This document shows positions 62,464 through 64,000 of a DNA stretch of 64,000 nt, one piece after another. Both the position numbers and the translations under genes were made by a program. A model generated the notes under the pieces. That model had not been told where the DNA came from. It did not search any database and was given only the letters and a program-made list of their open reading frames with translations. Within the stretch, counting starts at the first letter, position 1; each line of letters begins with the position of its first letter. This DNA comes from Candidatus Gastranaerophilales bacterium. GTDB taxonomy: Bacteria; Cyanobacteriota; Vampirovibrionia; Gastranaerophilales; Gastranaerophilaceae. The DNA is taken from assembly GCA_003150395.1 (NCBI GenBank), contig QAMI01000059.1:1-64000 (forward strand), in the 5' to 3' direction.

Positions 62464-63760
62464 TAATAGTACCTATAATAGCAGCCATTGTCCAGAAGAT
62501 AAACTGAATTTGCGGCCTGAAAAATACAGTGTCGACAAGCCCGTGTACCATCATTGCAAGAATTGAAATTACAGCCGCTGATAAAAATATTACTTGTCGA
62601 ATTTCAGTTGATTTTAAAATTATTTTTATGCCTTGAGCCAGCATTGTTCCGATAAATCCTAAAAATGCAATTAATGCAAAAATTCCGCTTTCAACTGCAA
62701 TTTCTAAGAAAATGTTATATGCTGACAGTGCGTCAAATCCTGTTCTCATATATAGTCCGTAGATTTCTCGAAAATTCTTGTTGCCTACGCCAATGCCTAA
62801 AAGCCAGTTTTCTTTAAACATATTGAAAGATGATTGGTAAACATTAAATCTGAAAGAGTTTGACGAATCCTGCCGCATTGCAAACATAGATAGAACTCTC
62901 GCTCTTAAAGATGCAGAAAGCAGGATTGCCGATGTAATTAGAGCAATGCTGCCGCCTACAATTGCAGTGTAAATGGCTTTGTAATTTTGCCAGAAATATT
63001 TGGCTGAAACCGCAAAGGTTCCTGCAAGAATTACCATCATCCCGATATATGAGCCGCGGCAGCCGGTCAAAAAGAGAGCCGCCGTTGAAATTAAAGATAA
63101 AATTAAACCAACAATTCCGAAATGGTATTTTTTTTCAGTTAAGAATGCCGCTGTTGAGGCGTAAAGCGCCGGAATCCCAGCAACAAAATATCCTCCCAAA
63201 AGGTTTGGGTTGTATGGCTTTAAGGTTCCGTAAACACGCGTCATGATTTGTTCCGGATTAAGTTTTGATACATCTTGCCAACCGGAAATTTCTTCAACAT
63301 GCGCAAAGTTTTGTAAAAATCCGATTATTCCTTCAAAGCTTATGCAAAGCCCGATTGTAATCAAAATCGGTAAAATTTTATCTGTATTTTTTCTTAAAAA
63401 ATGCGCGATGGAAAGATAAAAACCCATATATGTCAAAGTTTTTAAGAAACCTTTTAAGCTCAAGGCAAAGAGTGATGAGCCGGCTAGGCTGATTATTACA
63501 ATCATAAAATACGCCAGAAGCCAGAGTTCAGCTTTTGAAGGTTTAAGTTCTTCGCCTTTTACAAATAAGAGCTTAACTATTGTCAGAAAAGTCGTAAAAA
63601 GTGCGATTAAGCCGATATAATCCGACTTCATGACCGTTGATGCTGCAAATACCGCAAGAATTGATATGTAAATTAATTTATCAATATTTTGCAGTATAAG
63701 GCTGTTATTATATAAAAATTGCGTGTGATTTTGTGTGAAATTAAATAATTTATTGAACAT
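62444..63760 (-). CDS. O-antigen ligase/polymerase family membrane protein
   Basis: 438 residues from ATG 63760 (a longer frame to 63772 exists). About eleven membrane helices. The large loop has LLGGYFVAGIPALYAS and after it FLTGCRGSYIGMMVI, and the GIGVGNKNFREIYGLYMRTG segment matches Wzy_C (O-antigen ligase) proteins. It would transfer or polymerise surface glycan. Its start overlaps the upstream gene's stop by eleven bases. It lies 17 kb from the main glycan locus. Confidence 0.85.
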   Translation of the reverse strand: MFNKLFNFTQNHTQFLYNNSLILQNIDKLIYISILAVFAASTVMKSDYIGLIALFTTFLTIVKLLFVKGEELKPSKAELWLLAYFMIVIISLAGSSLFALSLKGFLKTLTYMGFYLSIAHFLRKNTDKILPILITIGLCISFEGIIGFLQNFAHVEEISGWQDVSKLNPEQIMTRVYGTLKPYNPNLLGGYFVAGIPALYASTAAFLTEKKYHFGIVGLILSLISTAALFLTGCRGSYIGMMVILAGTFAVSAKYFWQNYKAIYTAIVGGSIALITSAILLSASLRARVLSMFAMRQDSSNSFRFNVYQSSFNMFKENWLLGIGVGNKNFREIYGLYMRTGFDALSAYNIFLEIAVESGIFALIAFLGFIGTMLAQGIKIILKSTEIRQVIFLSAAVISILAMMVHGLVDTVFFRPQIQFIFWTMAAIIGTINKKAQV

Positions 63761-64000
63761 TTTCCACTGCACTTAATTGCTGGTCTTTTGCTACTTCTTC
63801 TGCTCCATTAATAAGCTGGATGTTTGAAACGGTTCCGTTAAGTCTGTAGTCAGCACCTTCAAGAGTAATCGGAAGTCCGATTTTAATCTTGTTTCCGCCG
63901 ACAACTGCGCCGTCTTTTGTGATTTTTGCTGTATCAGTAAGGGTTACAACTGCATCATATACATTTGGTTGTGAAACATCTTCAACTACAATTACGGTTT
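63750..64000 (-). CDS. Possible DUF4330-type protein, 5' truncated
   Basis: The last 82 residues are visible, ending KDQQLSAVENVQ. The segment KIKIGLPITLEGADYRLNGT resembles the C-terminal part of DUF4330 proteins, found mainly in cyanobacteria, but I judge this from memory. The N-terminus, likely a membrane anchor, lies beyond the edge. It is translationally coupled to the O-antigen ligase-like gene. Confidence 0.5.
   Translation of the reverse strand, partial: TVIVVEDVSQPNVYDAVVTLTDTAKITKDGAVVGGNKIKIGLPITLEGADYRLNGTVSNIQLINGAEEVAKDQQLSAVENVQ

Overview
The window is AT-rich DNA that looks like a gut member of Candidatus Gastranaerophilales (Melainabacteria/Vampirovibrionia), a non-photosynthetic sister group of cyanobacteria. 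This is an inference from the gene set: many prepilin-like proteins with the N-terminal pattern FTLAEVLITLGIIGIIAAMTLP, small membrane proteins opening with NPNFTG-type leaders, a Gram-negative envelope (TolC, Wza/SLBB), a class II photolyase and a possible DUF4330 protein. No rRNA, CRISPR array, insertion sequence or prophage was seen. One tRNA (initiator Met) is present.

Layout. 1-4695: three related Gly-rich pilin-like surface proteins, the largest 952 aa and Cys/Tyr-rich. 4888-7893: class II photolyase and two pilin-like genes. 7929-12283: a TolC / EmrA / EmrB efflux set. 12364-20487: small membrane and secreted proteins, NADP-type glutamate dehydrogenase with a pilin gene in the same operon, MsrB, an esterase, an acetyltransferase, and an aminotransferase coupled to an Lrp/AsnC regulator. 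20660-25146: two DUF2229 (CoA-enzyme activase-like) proteins around a PHP phosphoesterase, then a radical SAM protein. 25195-47400: a large exopolysaccharide/surface-glycan locus with Wza-like export protein, lipid kinase, radical SAM protein, PAP2 phosphatase, Wzz, flippase, glycosyltransferases, a ferredoxin/F420-beta/pyruvyl-transferase fusion, Wzy, WecG, the GDP-D-glycero-D-manno-heptose pathway (GmhA, HddA, fused HddC-GmhB), an acyltransferase and the initiating sugar transferase. 47510-53666: lineage-type membrane proteins, PnuC, a decayed class A beta-lactamase, tRNA-fMet, an EF-hand-like protein, rnpA and rpmH. 53765-64000: proC, TM2/zinc-ribbon membrane proteins, pilins, a GlcF-like Fe-S protein, ilvD, an O-antigen ligase/polymerase and a truncated gene at the edge.

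The most notable signal is a set of four long poly-G/C tracts (11, 12, 11 and 12 bases), the only runs of that length seen. Three lie near the 5' end of prepilin genes (15721, 57168, 61242) and one lies inside the glycan acyltransferase gene (42172). In each case the upstream start with its ribosome binding site reads into the tract and then hits an early stop, while a change of one base would join it to the rest of the protein. This is the architecture of slipped-strand phase variation acting on both pili and surface glycan. As assembled, all four are out of frame. Three of the tracts share flanking sequence (ending in CANCC), and two share a 13-base CTATGACTGAATT, yet at one locus this element is inverted relative to its pilin gene. 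The tract may therefore be a conserved element rather than a chance homopolymer.
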